Origin: Agromyces sp. H17E-10
GTDB taxonomy: Bacteria > Actinomycetota > Actinomycetes > Actinomycetales > Microbacteriaceae
Reading direction: 5' to 3'
Assembly: GCF_022919715.1 (NCBI RefSeq)
Contig: NZ_CP095042.1
Location: 2,852,001 to 2,916,000, forward strand
Length of the DNA stretch: 64,000 nucleotides
The notes beneath the pieces are model-generated. The model was not told where the DNA came from. It saw nothing but the letters and a program-made list of their open reading frames with translations, and did not search any database. Position numbers and translations under genes: made by a program. Below, piece after piece: positions 52,175 to 59,948 of the stretch (position 1 is the stretch's first letter; each line of letters opens with the position of its first letter).

Positions 52175-53860
52175 ATGCCCCTCGCCCAGCCGCACGACCG
52201 CCACGACCGCCCGATCGACGCGGGGGCCGCACCGGATCTCGCACCGCCTGCCACGCCCGGCCTCGGCCGCCGCGGGTTCCTCACCCTCGCCGTCGCCGGG
52301 GTCGCCGCGTCGGCCTTCACCGTCACGGTGGGCTCGCTCGCCGCGCCCCCGGCGTTCGCGGCCGACACTGACGGGAGCACCGGTGCGCTCGCGGCGACCG
52401 GCCCCCGCAAGCGCGAGCTGCGCGCCATGTGGATCTCCTCGGTCGTCAACATCGACTGGCCGAGCCGCACAGGCCTCACCGCCGACGAGCAGCGCGCCGA
52501 GTTCCTGCACTGGCTCGACGTCGCCGAGGCGTTCAACCTCAACGCCGTGTTCGTGCAGGTCCGCCCGACGGCCGACGCGTTCTGGCCGAGTCCGCTCGAG
52601 CCGTGGTCGCAGTACCTCACGGGAGTGCAGGGGCAGGACCCGGGCTACGACCCGCTCGCCTTCATCGTCGCCGAGGCGCACGCCCGCAACCTCGAGCTGC
52701 ACGCCTGGTACAACCCGTACCGCGTCTCGATGCAGGCCGACCCCGCGAAACTCGTGCCCGAGCACCCGGCGCGCGTGCACCCCGACTGGGTGTGGGCGTA
52801 CGGCGGCAAGCTCTACTTCGACCCCGGACTCCCCGAGGCGCAGGAGCACATCCAGCGGGCCATCCTGCACTCGGTCGAGCACTACGACCTCGACGGCGTG
52901 CACTTCGACGACTACTTCTACCCGTATCCCGTCGTCGGGCAGACGATTCCCGATGCCGCGACGTTCGCCGCCCACGGCACCGGCTTCGACGACATCGCCG
53001 ACTGGCGCCGGCACAACGTCGACACCTTCGTGAGCTCGATCTCCGAGCGCATCAAGGCGCTGAAGCCGTGGGTGAAGTTCGGCATCAGCCCGTTCGGCAT
53101 CTGGCGCAACCGGGCCACCGACCCGCTCGGCTCCGACACGGGCGGCTCGCAGTCGTACGACCTGCAGTTCGCCGACACCCGCAAGTGGGTGCTCGAGGGC
53201 TGGCTCGACTACATCAACCCGCAGATCTACTGGCAGATCGGCCTCGCCGTCGCCGACTACGCGAAGCTCGTGCCGTGGTGGGCCGACGTCGCCGCGACGA
53301 GCGGCACCCACTTCTACGTGGGCGAGGCGCTCTACAAGGTGACCTCGGGCGTCTTCACCGACCCGGCCGAGCTCTCGAACCACTTGGCCTTCGACCGCGT
53401 GGTGAGCGAGCAGGGCGCTCCCGTGCACGGCAACGTCTACTTCTCGGCGAAGCACGTGCCGGCCGACCCGCAGGGCTCGATGTCGCGCGTGCTCGCCGAC
53501 CACTACTCGCGCCCCGCGATCGTGCCCGCCATGGAGTGGCTGCCCGCGACCGACGTGCGCGTGCCCGTCATCGCCGACCCCGAGCGCACCACGGCCGGCA
53601 TCGCCCTGCAGTGGTCCGACGCCGCACCGCGCGCGCGCCGCGCGACCTCGTTCGCGATCTACCGCGTCGAAGGCGCCGCTGCGGCGATCGACGTCGAGGA
53701 CGCCGCGAACCTCGTGGCGACGGTGCGGGCCGTCTCGGGCGTCGTGCAGCGATGGGTGGATGCCTCGGCCGAGGCCGACCACGCGTACACGTACGCCGTG
53801 ACCGCGCTCGACCGGGTCTGGAACGAGAGCGGCCCGAGCCGCGTGGCCGCGATCGGCTGA
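52175..53860 (+). CDS. Tat-exported GHL10 (DUF187) glycoside-hydrolase-like protein
   Basis: 561 residues. ATG 52175 follows GGAGGATC. A twin-arginine signal (RRGFLTLAVAGVAASA) is present near 25-40. The GHL10 domain begins KRELRAMWISSVVNIDWPS and includes FVQVRPTADAFWPS, LHAWYNPYRVS, DGVHFDDYFYPYP and YINPQIYWQIG; the C-terminus resembles a fibronectin III-like domain (YTYAVTALDRVWNESGPS). Relatives act on glycans, possibly peptidoglycan; exact substrate unknown. Confidence 0.93.
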   Translation: MPLAQPHDRHDRPIDAGAAPDLAPPATPGLGRRGFLTLAVAGVAASAFTVTVGSLAAPPAFAADTDGSTGALAATGPRKRELRAMWISSVVNIDWPSRTGLTADEQRAEFLHWLDVAEAFNLNAVFVQVRPTADAFWPSPLEPWSQYLTGVQGQDPGYDPLAFIVAEAHARNLELHAWYNPYRVSMQADPAKLVPEHPARVHPDWVWAYGGKLYFDPGLPEAQEHIQRAILHSVEHYDLDGVHFDDYFYPYPVVGQTIPDAATFAAHGTGFDDIADWRRHNVDTFVSSISERIKALKPWVKFGISPFGIWRNRATDPLGSDTGGSQSYDLQFADTRKWVLEGWLDYINPQIYWQIGLAVADYAKLVPWWADVAATSGTHFYVGEALYKVTSGVFTDPAELSNHLAFDRVVSEQGAPVHGNVYFSAKHVPADPQGSMSRVLADHYSRPAIVPAMEWLPATDVRVPVIADPERTTAGIALQWSDAAPRARRATSFAIYRVEGAAAAIDVEDAANLVATVRAVSGVVQRWVDASAEADHAYTYAVTALDRVWNESGPSRVAAIG

Positions 53861-53899
53861 GGCACGGCGTCGCGCAGCGCGCCGCGCCGCGCCACGACG

Positions 53900-53962
53900 T
53901 CGGCGATCGCCAGAGCATCGGACGAACCACGCGGATTCGTCCGATCGGGCGGCGATCGCCGA
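53900..53962. terminator. Long bidirectional terminator hairpin
   Basis: Outer stem TCGGCGATCGCC (53900-53911)/GGCGATCGCCGA (53951-53962) and inner stem ATCGGACGAA (53917-53926)/TTCGTCCGAT (53936-53945), both perfect, separated by a symmetric 5-nt internal loop. It lies between the convergent GHL10 and spermidine-synthase-like genes. Confidence 0.85.
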
Positions 53963-53984
53963 TCCTGTGGCGCAGCGCGCCGGG

Positions 53985-54854
53985 TCAGCCGCCCGGCTTC
54001 GCCAGGAAGATCGAGCGCGCCGGCGGCGGTGACGGCACGGCGGTCGCGTCGGTCACGACGGGCGCGCCCGCGATGAAGCGCCGGAGCTCCTCGCCCTCGA
54101 CGAGCTTCGCGGGCGCGGGATCGCTCGCGAGCCGGCGGGGCAGCTGGTCGAACGGCAGCGGCAGGTCGGATGCGTACATGACGACGTTGCCGAACCGGCG
54201 CCCTTTGAGCATGCCCGTGTCGGCCGCGATCGCGACGTGCGCGAACACGTGCGACAGCGTCGCCGCCTGCGACCGTGCGAAGGCGAGGCCCGCGCCGTCG
54301 GCGACGTTCACCGCGACGATGCCGCCCGGCGCGAGACGCGGCACGACGAGCCCGTAGAACTCGGCGCTCGTCACGTGCGCGGGCGTGCGCGACCCCGAGA
54401 AGATGTCGACGATCACGAGGTCGACCGCGCCGTCGAGACCGCCCGGCAGTTTCGCGAGCACCTCGCGCGCATCACCGTGACGGATACGGAGTTGCGCGCC
54501 GCGCGGCAGCGGCAGGTGCTCGCGCACGAGGTCGACGAGCTCCGACTCGAGCTCGATCACCTGCTGGCGCGAGCCCGGCCGGGTCGCGACGACGTACCGC
54601 GGCAGGGTCAGCGCCCCGCCGCCGAGGTGCACGGCCGTGATCGGCGCACCCTCTGGGCGCACGAGGTCGACGGCGTGGCCGATGCGGCGCACGTACTCGA
54701 AGCCGAGCCACTCGGGCTTGTCGAGCTCGACGTGCGACTGGGGGGTGCCGTCGACGTAGAGCGTCCACGACCCGGGCGACTGGCGCGACTCCTCGAGACG
54801 GGCGAGGTGCCCGCTCACGGCGAGCCGGCGTTCGAGCGAGGGGTCGTTGGTCAC
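53985..54854 (-). CDS. Spermidine-synthase-like methyltransferase-fold protein (copy 1)
   Basis: 289 residues from GTG 54854 with TAGCGT six bases upstream. The fold resembles spermidine synthase: WLGFEYVRRIGHAVDLVRPE, VHLGGGALTLPRYVVATRPG, VIELESELVDLVREHLPLP and IVDIFSGSRTP. The catalytic aspartate region of true synthases (D-(S/T)-(S/T)-D-P) is replaced by DIFSGSRTP, so polyamine synthesis is unlikely. It is 34 bp after a paralogue. Confidence 0.85.
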   Translation of the reverse strand: MTNDPSLERRLAVSGHLARLEESRQSPGSWTLYVDGTPQSHVELDKPEWLGFEYVRRIGHAVDLVRPEGAPITAVHLGGGALTLPRYVVATRPGSRQQVIELESELVDLVREHLPLPRGAQLRIRHGDAREVLAKLPGGLDGAVDLVIVDIFSGSRTPAHVTSAEFYGLVVPRLAPGGIVAVNVADGAGLAFARSQAATLSHVFAHVAIAADTGMLKGRRFGNVVMYASDLPLPFDQLPRRLASDPAPAKLVEGEELRRFIAGAPVVTDATAVPSPPPARSIFLAKPGG

Positions 54855-54888
54855 GAGCCCACGCTACCCGCGGCAGCCGGGCAGCTGC

Positions 54889-55677
54889 TCAGCAGGCGCC
54901 CCACAGCACGAAGTCGAGGCGTTCGCCCTCCAGCACGGCCGCCGGGTGCGGCCCGTGGGCGGCGAGGCGCTCAGCGAGCCGGTCGGGCAGTCCGCGCGGT
55001 GCCGCGACGAGCACCGTGTTGCCCTCTTCGGCGCCCGACACGACGTTCGCGTCGCCCGCGACGAGCAGCTCCGCCGACGGGTCGGCCCGCGCCACCGCCC
55101 TCGCCTGCGCGCGCAGCCGGTCGAGGCCGGCGGCGTCGGCCACGTTCACGACGAGCAGGCCGCGATCGGCGAGCAGCCCGAGGCATCCGCCCATGAACTC
55201 GCGCGTCTCGACGAACGCCGGCGCCTCGAGCCGGTCGTAGAGGTCGACGACGACGAGGTCGAAGCGGGCAGCTGCCGGCTCGCGACCACGCGACTCGGCG
55301 AGCTGTTCGACCACGGCTGCCGCGTCGGCGACGCGCACCTCGATGTCGGCGCCTCGCGGCAGCGGCATCCGATCCTGCACGAGCCGGGCGAGCTCGCCGT
55401 CGAGCTCGACGACGACCTGGTGCGAGTCGGGCCGGCTCGCCGCGACGTAGCGGGGCAGCGTCATGGCGCCGCCGCCGAGGTGCAGCGCGCGCAGCGGCTC
55501 GCCCGGCAGGCCGACCGCGTCGATCACGTGGCCGATGCGGCGCACGTACTCGAAGAAGAGCCGGGTCGGGTCGGCCCGGTCGACGTGGGACTGGGCGACG
55601 TCGTCGACGAGCAGCGTGAACCCCGTCGACGAGAAGACGTCGGTCTCGAACTCGATGCGGCGGGGGCTCGCGGGCAC
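54889..55677 (-). CDS. Spermidine-synthase-like methyltransferase-fold protein (copy 2)
   Basis: 262 residues from GTG 55677 (possible -10 GACGAT six bases upstream). Closely parallel to copy 1: LFFEYVRRIGHVIDAVGLPG, LHLGGGAMTLPRYVAASRPD, RMPLPRGADIEVRVADAAAV and VVVDLYDRLEAP, again without the catalytic D-P motif. Tandem duplication followed by divergence is likely. It is divergent from a truncated hemoglobin gene, with the TGAGCAA palindrome between. Confidence 0.85.
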   Translation of the reverse strand: MPASPRRIEFETDVFSSTGFTLLVDDVAQSHVDRADPTRLFFEYVRRIGHVIDAVGLPGEPLRALHLGGGAMTLPRYVAASRPDSHQVVVELDGELARLVQDRMPLPRGADIEVRVADAAAVVEQLAESRGREPAAARFDLVVVDLYDRLEAPAFVETREFMGGCLGLLADRGLLVVNVADAAGLDRLRAQARAVARADPSAELLVAGDANVVSGAEEGNTVLVAAPRGLPDRLAERLAAHGPHPAAVLEGERLDFVLWGAC

Positions 55678-55708
55678 GAGGGCATCGTCCCACGAACCGG
55701 GGGCGGAA

Positions 55709-55725
55709 TGAGCAACGATTGCTCA
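55709..55725. promoter_or_regulatory. TGAGCAA palindrome in a divergent promoter region
   Basis: TGAGCAA-CGA-TTGCTCA is a perfect 7-3-7 inverted repeat between the spermidine-synthase-like pair and the hemoglobin gene. The half site also occurs as direct repeats beside the LuxR regulator at 58933-58994. Confidence 0.7.
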
Positions 55726-55791
55726 GGCGCCGCCGCGCGGCATCCGCCATGCTGGGGTCGGACCTCGGATGAGACCCGATGAGGAGGACGG

Positions 55792-56148
55792 ATGCACCCG
55801 ATCTACGACGACCTCGGCGGCAGCGACGGAGTGCGCACGGCGGTGACGGTCATGTACCACCGCATCGGCGCCGACCCCGAGCTCGCGCCGTGGTTCGACG
55901 GCATCGACGTCGATCGCCTGCAGGCGCACCAGCGGGCGTTCCTCGCTGCGGCGTTCGGCGGGCCACAGGTGTTCACCGGCCGCTCGATCGGCGAGGCGCA
56001 CCACGACCTCGCGATCACCGACGCGGCATTCGACCGCGTCGTCTCGTCGCTCATGACCGCGCTCGCCGACCTCGGCGTCGCGAAGGAGGCGGTCGGCACC
56101 GTCGGCGAGCGACTCGAGGGCATGCGCGCCGAGATCGTCACGGCGTAG
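55792..56148 (+). CDS. Truncated hemoglobin (group I type)
   Basis: 118 residues. YDDLGGSDGVRTAVTVMYHR at the start, then WFDGIDVDRLQAHQRAFLAA and GEAHHDLAITDAAFD containing the proximal His. GAGGAGGAC precedes the ATG. It is convergent with the LuxR regulator gene and divergent from the spermidine-synthase-like pair. This second hemoglobin differs from the one at 22.8 kb in the E and F helices, so the two probably have different jobs. Confidence 0.9.
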   Translation: MHPIYDDLGGSDGVRTAVTVMYHRIGADPELAPWFDGIDVDRLQAHQRAFLAAAFGGPQVFTGRSIGEAHHDLAITDAAFDRVVSSLMTALADLGVAKEAVGTVGERLEGMRAEIVTA

Positions 56149-56177
56149 GGCGGGGGCACGCGACCCGCGGCGGCGAG

Positions 56178-58853
56178 CTACAGCTGCAGCTCGCGCCGAC
56201 CGCGGATGCCGAGTTTCGTGTACGTCGACTGCAGGTGGTTGTTCACCGTGCGCGGCGACAGGAACAGCCGCTGCGCGATCTCGTTCGAGCTCAGGCCCTG
56301 GGCAGCGAGCGATGCGATCTCCCGCTCGCGCGGGGTGAGCGGCTCGGAGCCGTCGGTGAAGGTGAGCAGCGGCGTGCGCGCGCCCTCGCAGGCGGCGGCG
56401 AGCGCAGCGGCGCGTTGCAGGTCGGCGGATGCCTCGCGCCCGCGTCCGTCGGATCGGGCGGCCTGTCCGGCCGACGCGAACGCCTCGGCCGCGAACAGCA
56501 GTGCGCCGAGGCGCTCCCACTCCTCGCCGAGTGCGCGGAGCACGACGGCGTCGCCGGAGGCCTCGGCCCGCGCGTGGCGGGCGCGGCGGGCGATCTCGGG
56601 TGCGTCGGTCAGGCGCTCGAGCGACTCGAGTCGGTCGGCCGCATGGGCGGCGTGGCTGCGCGACCCGAGCCGGGCGAGCGTGTGCAGGAACGAGGCGGCG
56701 ACGTTGTTCGCGCCGCGCGGCAGCACCTGGTCGACCCGCGCCAGCAGGATCTCGGCGGCGCCGTCGACATCGCCGTCGGTGCGGGCGAGCCACGCGTCGG
56801 CGAGCGCGGTGAGCGTGTCTTCGCGGTCGTAGCCCGACTCGAACCGCTCGCGCAGGTCGCGAGCCCGCACGAGGTCGCCCTGCATGCAGGCGATCACGGT
56901 GAGGAACCCGAGCGACGGGCCGCGCAGCGACGCGGGGCCGCGCAGCTCGGCCCCGCTCAGGCTGTCGCGGAACCAGCGCGCGGCGGTGTCGAGCCGGCCC
57001 ACCGCCCAGAACTGACGGCCCATGAGGAACTCCGCGTGCCGGGCGGTGAGTTCGTCGTCGTTGCGGATCGCGTCGTGCAGCATCTCGATCGTGACCCGGC
57101 GGGCGTCGTCGGAGCGATCGCTCTCGATGAGCGCGTATGCGTAGGGGATCTGCGCGCGTCGCTTCGGGATGTGCGCCCCGTCGCCCGACGCGTAGGCGAG
57201 GGCGGACTCGGCTTCGGCGACCGCCTCGGCCGAGCGCTGCATCTGCGAGAGCGGCATGGCCCGCCCGAGCGAGACGATCGCGCGCTCGACGGGACTGTCG
57301 CCGAGGTGGCCGCCTGCCTCGTCGACGAGCGCGAGCGCCTCGTTCGCGCGCAGCAGGTGCAGCACGAGCGTCGCCTTGCTGATGAGCAGCATGGGCAGCT
57401 GTTCGGGCAGGGCCCGGCCGATCTCCTCGAGCAGCCGGATGCCGCGCTCGCTGCCGAGGGGGTCGCCGCCGTAGATGTCGGCCCGCTTCGTGGCGATCGC
57501 GGCGAGCATGGCCGCCTCGGGCTCGTCGGCGTCGCGGGCGGAGCGCTCGGCGTTGTCGAGCGCGGTGAGCGCCTCGGGGCCACGGCCGAGCGACCACAGC
57601 AGTTCGGCGTGCAGCATGTGGGCCGAGGCATCCGTCGCGCCGGCACCGATCGCGGCGGCGGCGAGGCGCTCGGCGGTGCGGTGGTCGTGCGCGCGTCGCG
57701 CGAGGTCGGCCGAGCGGATGAGCAGATCGGGGTCGCTCGGGCGCCCGGCGTCGAGGCGCCACATCGCGATGCGCAGTTCGTCGACGACGGTCATGGGGCC
57801 GCGTTCGACGACGTCGGCCTGCTCGATGAGCAGCGAGATCGCGCGGATGCGGGGGAGCGACTCGCGGACCGCCCCCGCGTACTGCGGGTGGGCGAGGGTG
57901 ATGGCGATGCCGTGGCCCGACTCGTCGACGCGGATCATGCCGCGCAGCTCGAGCTCGGCGAGCGCCTCGGGGGCGCCGGGGCGCACGAACTCGTCGATGC
58001 CGAGCGGCTCGCAGAGCGCGAGGCGTTCGATCGCGTCGCGCTCCTCGGGGCCGAGCCCGCGCAGTCGTGCCCGGATGAGGTCGCGCAGCGCGGGCGTGCC
58101 GACGGGGTCGCCCTCGAGCTGCCAGTGCTCGCCGGCCCGCACGAGGGTGCCCGTCTCGACGGCGCCGATCACGAGCTCGCGCAGGAACAACGGGTTGCCG
58201 TGCGAGGCGCGGTGCAGCTCGACCGCGTCGCGGTGGGCGATGGGGGCGCCGAGCACCGTCGCGACGAGCTCGGTGACCTCGTCGAGGTCGAGCGCGGGCA
58301 CGTCGATGCGCACTGCGTCGGGCGACGACGCGATCGGCATGATGCCGTCGGGCACGGGCTCGCCCTCGGGGAGGGTCGCGATGAGCGTCAGCGAACCGGC
58401 GGCGACGAGCTGCGCGACGAGCGCGACCGAGACGCTGTCGGCCGACGAGAGGTCGTCGACCGCGATGACGACCCGCCGCCCGCCCGCGAGCTCGGCGATC
58501 GTCGCACTCGTCGCGCTGAACAGGGTCAGCTGGTCGGTCGCCCTCGGCAGCACGGGGTCGTCGACACCGCGCGCGATGGCGGGGGCGATCGTCGCGAACG
58601 GCACCGCCGAGAGCACCGGGTTGCCGCTCGCCGTGAGCACGAGCCATCCGGCCGCGTCGAGCGCTTCGCCGATCGCCTGCTGGATGCGGCTCTTGCCGAC
58701 GCCCGACGGCCCGTACAGGAACACCGCGCGCGCCTGGCCGCCGAGGAGCGCCCCCGATCCCCGCGCCACCTGTGCGTCGCGGCCGACGAGCGGCCAAGGA
58801 CCGTCGAGGTCGGGCTCGGGGCCGGCTTGCGCATCGGGATCGTTCAGGGCCAT
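56178..58853 (-). CDS. Large ATP-binding LuxR regulator (LAL/MalT-like)
   Basis: 891 residues. An AAA/STAND ATPase with Walker A GPSGVGKS near 48 and Walker B VVIAVDDLSSAD near 128 is followed by a long helical TPR-like region and a C-terminal LuxR HTH (LTPREREIASLAAQGLSSNE and RLFLSPRTVNNHLQSTYTKL). LAL proteins are activators responding to small ligands through the TPR region. Repeats of TGAGCAAT lie in the 230-bp region it shares with the small-protein operon, the likely binding sites. Confidence 0.93.
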   Translation of the reverse strand: MALNDPDAQAGPEPDLDGPWPLVGRDAQVARGSGALLGGQARAVFLYGPSGVGKSRIQQAIGEALDAAGWLVLTASGNPVLSAVPFATIAPAIARGVDDPVLPRATDQLTLFSATSATIAELAGGRRVVIAVDDLSSADSVSVALVAQLVAAGSLTLIATLPEGEPVPDGIMPIASSPDAVRIDVPALDLDEVTELVATVLGAPIAHRDAVELHRASHGNPLFLRELVIGAVETGTLVRAGEHWQLEGDPVGTPALRDLIRARLRGLGPEERDAIERLALCEPLGIDEFVRPGAPEALAELELRGMIRVDESGHGIAITLAHPQYAGAVRESLPRIRAISLLIEQADVVERGPMTVVDELRIAMWRLDAGRPSDPDLLIRSADLARRAHDHRTAERLAAAAIGAGATDASAHMLHAELLWSLGRGPEALTALDNAERSARDADEPEAAMLAAIATKRADIYGGDPLGSERGIRLLEEIGRALPEQLPMLLISKATLVLHLLRANEALALVDEAGGHLGDSPVERAIVSLGRAMPLSQMQRSAEAVAEAESALAYASGDGAHIPKRRAQIPYAYALIESDRSDDARRVTIEMLHDAIRNDDELTARHAEFLMGRQFWAVGRLDTAARWFRDSLSGAELRGPASLRGPSLGFLTVIACMQGDLVRARDLRERFESGYDREDTLTALADAWLARTDGDVDGAAEILLARVDQVLPRGANNVAASFLHTLARLGSRSHAAHAADRLESLERLTDAPEIARRARHARAEASGDAVVLRALGEEWERLGALLFAAEAFASAGQAARSDGRGREASADLQRAAALAAACEGARTPLLTFTDGSEPLTPREREIASLAAQGLSSNEIAQRLFLSPRTVNNHLQSTYTKLGIRGRRELQL

Positions 58854-58932
58854 CGACGCCTTTCGCGTGATCGGGACGTCTCACTGTACGGCTCGGGATG
58901 CCGCGAGCGCAGTACCCCGCTCTGGGGGTCTC

Positions 58933-58994
58933 TGAGCAATCCCTGAGCAATCCCCGCGGCCTCGTGAGTAATGCCGCGCGCACCGAATGAGCAG
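58933..58994 (+). promoter_or_regulatory. Phased TGAGCAAT direct repeats
   Basis: TGAGCAAT at 58933-58940 and 58944-58951, TGAGTAAT at 58965-58972 and TGAGCAG at 58988-58994; start-to-start distances are 11, 21 and 23 bp, i.e. near whole helical turns. They lie between the divergent LAL regulator and small-protein genes. Such phased arrays fit cooperative binding by MalT-like activators. Confidence 0.65.
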
Positions 58995-59083
58995 GCGCTG
59001 CCCATCTGCCCGGCACCGCCGTCGCGGGAACCTCGTGTCATCACCGGGAACGACCCGGGGGAGTCACCCAGGACGGAACGATC

Positions 59084-59491
59084 ATGAACCTCTTCAAGCA
59101 GTTCGGCGACATGGCCGAGATGGTGAAGGCCGCACCCGGCCTCATCGACCAGGCGAACCAGTTGCAGGCGCAGTCGGCCCAGTACCAGCAGGCCCAGTAC
59201 CAGCAGGCCCAGGTCCGCCAGCAGATGGACGCCCAGGCCGTGCAGGCCGCGACCGCGGCCCCGCTGCCCGGCAACCTCGACCCGATCGCGGGCGTCGACC
59301 TCGACCGCTACGCGCGCATCTCCAAGGGCATCGCCGCCTACGGCTACGACGCGGCGAAGCTGCCGACCGTCGCCGCGATGTTCGGGGTGGATGCCTCGTC
59401 GTGGGCGATCGCCTCGGCCGGCTGGGCCTCGCGCATCCAGACCGACCGCGGGGTCGGCCGTCGCTTCAACGAGATCTACCAGGCGGTGTGA
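59084..59491 (+). CDS. Hypothetical protein with glutamine-rich repeat
   Basis: 135 residues, no signal peptide. An amphipathic start (MNLFKQFGDMAEMVKAAPGL) leads into an imperfect repeat (QYQQAQYQQAQ; 59180-59220 in DNA) and a compact C-terminal domain (ARISKGIAAYGYDAAKLPTV, then GWASRIQTDRGVGRRFNEIY). Not recognised. It is followed after 1 bp by a related-looking small gene and then a surface protein gene, so the three may be one transcript under the LAL regulator. Confidence 0.8.
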   Translation: MNLFKQFGDMAEMVKAAPGLIDQANQLQAQSAQYQQAQYQQAQVRQQMDAQAVQAATAAPLPGNLDPIAGVDLDRYARISKGIAAYGYDAAKLPTVAAMFGVDASSWAIASAGWASRIQTDRGVGRRFNEIYQAV

Positions 59492-59492
59492 C

Positions 59493-59894
59493 ATGGGCTT
59501 CCTCAAGGACCTCACCACCCTCACCCGCCAGGGCTTCGAGATGCAGCAGCGCATGGACGTCGGCGCCACCATGGCGCAGGCCCAGGAGCAGATGGCGCAG
59601 GCGAGCCGCCTGATGGCCGCCTCGATGCCGGCGCCGACCGACGCCCGCCTCGAAGCGCAGCGCCTGCGCACGACGGCCACCGTGGTCGACGCCCGGCAGC
59701 TGCCGATGATGATCGGCATGAACTCGCTCGTCGAGCTCGACCTGCACGTGCTCATGCCGGGCGGCGTGCCGATGCCCGCGAGCCGCACCGAGCAGCTCGC
59801 ACCCATCCACCTCGCCCGCGTCGCGCCCGGCGCGACCCTCGACGTGAGCCTCGTGCCGGGCCGGCCCGACACGCTCCGCGTCGAGTGGGCCTGA
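59493..59894 (+). CDS. Hypothetical protein with C-terminal beta domain
   Basis: 133 residues. ATG 59493 is chosen because the longer in-frame reading extends into the previous gene. An N-terminal Met/Gln/Ala-rich helix (MQQRMDVGATMAQAQEQMAQ) is followed by a beta domain (GMNSLVELDLHVLMPGG ... ARVAPGATLDVSLVPG) ending RPDTLRVEWA, a layout found in several uncharacterised actinobacterial proteins. The pairing with the previous gene suggests a complex. Function unknown. Confidence 0.8.
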   Translation: MGFLKDLTTLTRQGFEMQQRMDVGATMAQAQEQMAQASRLMAASMPAPTDARLEAQRLRTTATVVDARQLPMMIGMNSLVELDLHVLMPGGVPMPASRTEQLAPIHLARVAPGATLDVSLVPGRPDTLRVEWA

Positions 59895-59948
59895 CCCGCG
59901 TCGACGACGACCGATCCCGCAGTACGACTTCGAACCGAAAGAGCAGCC

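Noticed and set aside
48499..52620. Very long open frame antisense to pxpABC and upstream of the GSDH gene
   Set aside because: Only the part from 49695 to 48499 has protein-family motifs and a lipoprotein signal; the rest is a high-GC shadow of the pxp genes.
53985..55677. Functional spermidine synthases
   Set aside because: The catalytic Asp-containing motif is missing in both copies, and no decarboxylated-SAM genes are nearby.
55779..58946. Plus-strand open frame of over 1000 codons across the LAL regulator
   Set aside because: It is the antisense of a gene with clear ATPase and HTH motifs and shows no recognisable domain.
59020..59060. GGGAACC and GGGAACG sequences before the small-protein operon
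   Set aside because: They contain the ECF -35 core, but no CGGACATA element follows at the right distance.
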